64,000 bases of DNA from Pelecanus crispus (taxonomy: Eukaryota; Chordata; Aves; Pelecaniformes; Pelecanidae). The notes below the pieces were generated by a model. The model saw nothing but the letters and a program-made list of their open reading frames with translations. It made no database searches and was not told the origin of the DNA. This document shows, piece by piece, positions 62,958-64,000 of the stretch. Location: the NCBI RefSeq assembly GCF_030463565.1, contig NC_134675.1:18435862-18499861 (forward strand), written 5' to 3'. The position numbers were made by a program, and so were the translations under genes. Each line of letters starts with the position of its first letter. Position 1 is the stretch's first letter.

Positions 62958-63663
62958 TGTCATGGTTTAGCCCCAACCAGCAGCTAAGCACCACACAGCC
63001 GCTTGCTCACTCCCCCTGCCCCGGTGGGATGGGGGAGAGAATTGGAAGAATAAGGGTGAGAAACACTCCTGGGTTGAGATAAGAACAGTTTACTAATTGA
63101 AATAAAGTAAAATAGTAATGATAATAATAACAATATAATAATAATAGTAATAATAATATAGAAAGCAAGTGATGCACAATGCAATTGTTCACCACCTGCC
63201 GACTGATGCCCAGCCAGTCCCTGAGCAGCGATCGCTGCCCCCCGGCCAACCCCCCCCCCCCCAGTTTATATACTGAGCATGACGTCATATGGTATGGAAT
63301 AGCCCTTTGGTCAGTTTGGATCAACTATTCTGGCTGTGCCCCCTCCCAGCTTCTTGTGCACCTGGCAGAGCATGGGAAGCTGAAAAGTCCTTGACTAGCA
63401 TAAGCAGTATCATAGAATCATAGAATCATAGAACGCTTTGGGTTGGAAGGGACCTTGAGAGATCATCGAGCCCAACCCCCCTGCAGTAAGCAGGGATTGA
63501 ACCTGTGAACTTGGCGTTATTAGCACCACGCTCTAACCAACTGAGCTAGCAACAACTAAAACATCAGTGTGTTATCAACAGCATTCTCATCCTAAATCCA
63601 AAACACAGCACTATGCCAGCTACTAGGAAGAAAATTCACTCTATCCCAGCCGAAACCAATACA
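62958..63663 (-). mobile_element. LTR-A solo copy in CR1, carrying a SINE
   Basis: It runs TGTCATGGTTTAGCC to CCAATACA, with an internal 140-base insert at 63410-63549. It has a perfect CRE palindrome TGACGTCA at 63280-63287 and a C run at 63250-63262. The flanks are GCTGG and CCTGG, which differ by one base; the right flank is inverted CR1 sequence. Confidence 0.9.
63410..63549 (-). mobile_element. tRNA-Ile/CR1 chimeric SINE
   Basis: On the minus strand the head (63494-63549) reads like tRNA-Ile: an A-box TAGCTCAGTTGG, an anticodon stem-loop with CTAATAA (anticodon AAT) and a B-box GGTTCAATCC. The tail (63410-63493) is a CR1 3' end with GGGTTGGAAGGGACC and three copies of the TCATAGAA unit. 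The tRNA lacks its first bases and 3' acceptor strand, so it is not a tRNA gene. Chimeric SINEs of this design, moved by CR1, are known in songbirds (TguSINE1 type). It is inserted in LTR-A, so it is younger than that LTR. Confidence 0.85.
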
Positions 63664-63693
63664 CCTGGGCTGCATCAAAAGAAGCATGGCCAG
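63664..63693 (+). mobile_element. Short inverted CR1 piece
   Basis: CCTGGGCTGCATCAAAAG to ATGGCCAG is the CR1 segment expected next after the left flank (…CTGCTGG) but in the opposite orientation. Confidence 0.75.
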
Positions 63694-64000
63694 CTGTCCT
63701 AGTTTGCATGTCTATGTTCGCATGGTTGTATTATGTATTTCCTCACTTACAATATGCATTCCCCGTGGTGCTGTTTATCACCTCTGGGAGATGGATCAGG
63801 ATTATCATCTTACTATACTGTGTAACATCGACTTATGATACGATAATATCATTGGTCAAAAAACTCATTTGATATTTGTATTAGGTATTGCCCTCATCTC
63901 CGTACCTCGGGCGCCATCTCTCAGAAATTATTAACAATGACACTTGTTACTTTTTCTGCTCCGAGAACCAATCTGTGGGGAAGATGGGGGTGGGGGGTGC
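63694..64000 (+). mobile_element. 3' internal end of an ERV-F copy
   Basis: It is homologous to 6869-7089 (TGTTTATCACCTCTGGGAG..., ATCTCTCAGAAATTATTA). It ends in a purine run ATGGGGGTGGGGGG at 63984-63997, so an LTR-F should begin at or just beyond the window edge. Confidence 0.65.

Noticed and set aside
63494..63549. A functional tRNA-Ile gene
   Set aside because: The acceptor stem and the first bases are missing and the head is fused to a CR1 tail. It is a SINE.

Overview
This window looks like avian nuclear DNA from a region overrun by transposable elements. The bird assignment rests on CR1 LINEs ending in ATTCTATGA-type repeats, on several avian-style endogenous retrovirus (ERV) and LTR families, on a short tRNA-Ile/CR1 chimeric SINE (a type known from songbird genomes), and on two exons of the vertebrate gene PGGT1B. 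By my boundaries about three quarters of the window is mobile DNA. PGGT1B is Z-linked in chicken as far as I know, so a Z or, given the repeat load and apparent gene duplication, a W chromosome is plausible. That is inference.

Layout. 1-6.9 kb: solo and truncated LTRs of two families (LTR-A and LTR-E, some nested) and a decayed class I-like ERV. 7.1-24.2 kb: an LTR of a third family (LTR-F) split by a complete minus-strand provirus, ERV-A (7667-14543, target-site duplication GGTGT), followed by a scrambled plus-strand relative, ERV-B, broken by another LTR, by an unrelated ERV (ERV-C) and by a CR1. 25.7-34.4 kb: a three-level nest, with a class I-like provirus (ERV-H, identical 653-bp LTRs) inside a solo LTR of its own family, inside a GC-rich LTR-I. 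35.7-42.3 kb: an LTR plus gag remnant of an ERV-A relative, then two CR1 elements in inverted orientation. 42.3-57 kb: the most host-like stretch. 57-64 kb: a nearly full-length CR1 and more nested LTRs.

Host genes. PGGT1B encodes the beta subunit of protein geranylgeranyltransferase type I. The exon matching residues [10 protein letters not shown] to PFNPSK lies at 43.7 kb, and exon 1 with its CpG-island promoter lies downstream at 54.6 kb on the same strand. One transcript cannot use them in that order. A decayed Lys/Glu-rich coding fragment between them could be the tail of the neighbouring gene CCDC112, which would fit a tandem duplication of a CCDC112-PGGT1B segment.

Most unusual element. 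ERV-A carries gag, protease, reverse transcriptase, RNase H and integrase in one reading frame broken by three stops. Its gag begins with predicted membrane spans, and the loop before the third span holds three N-glycosylation sequons. I know of no standard retroviral Gag with this arrangement.
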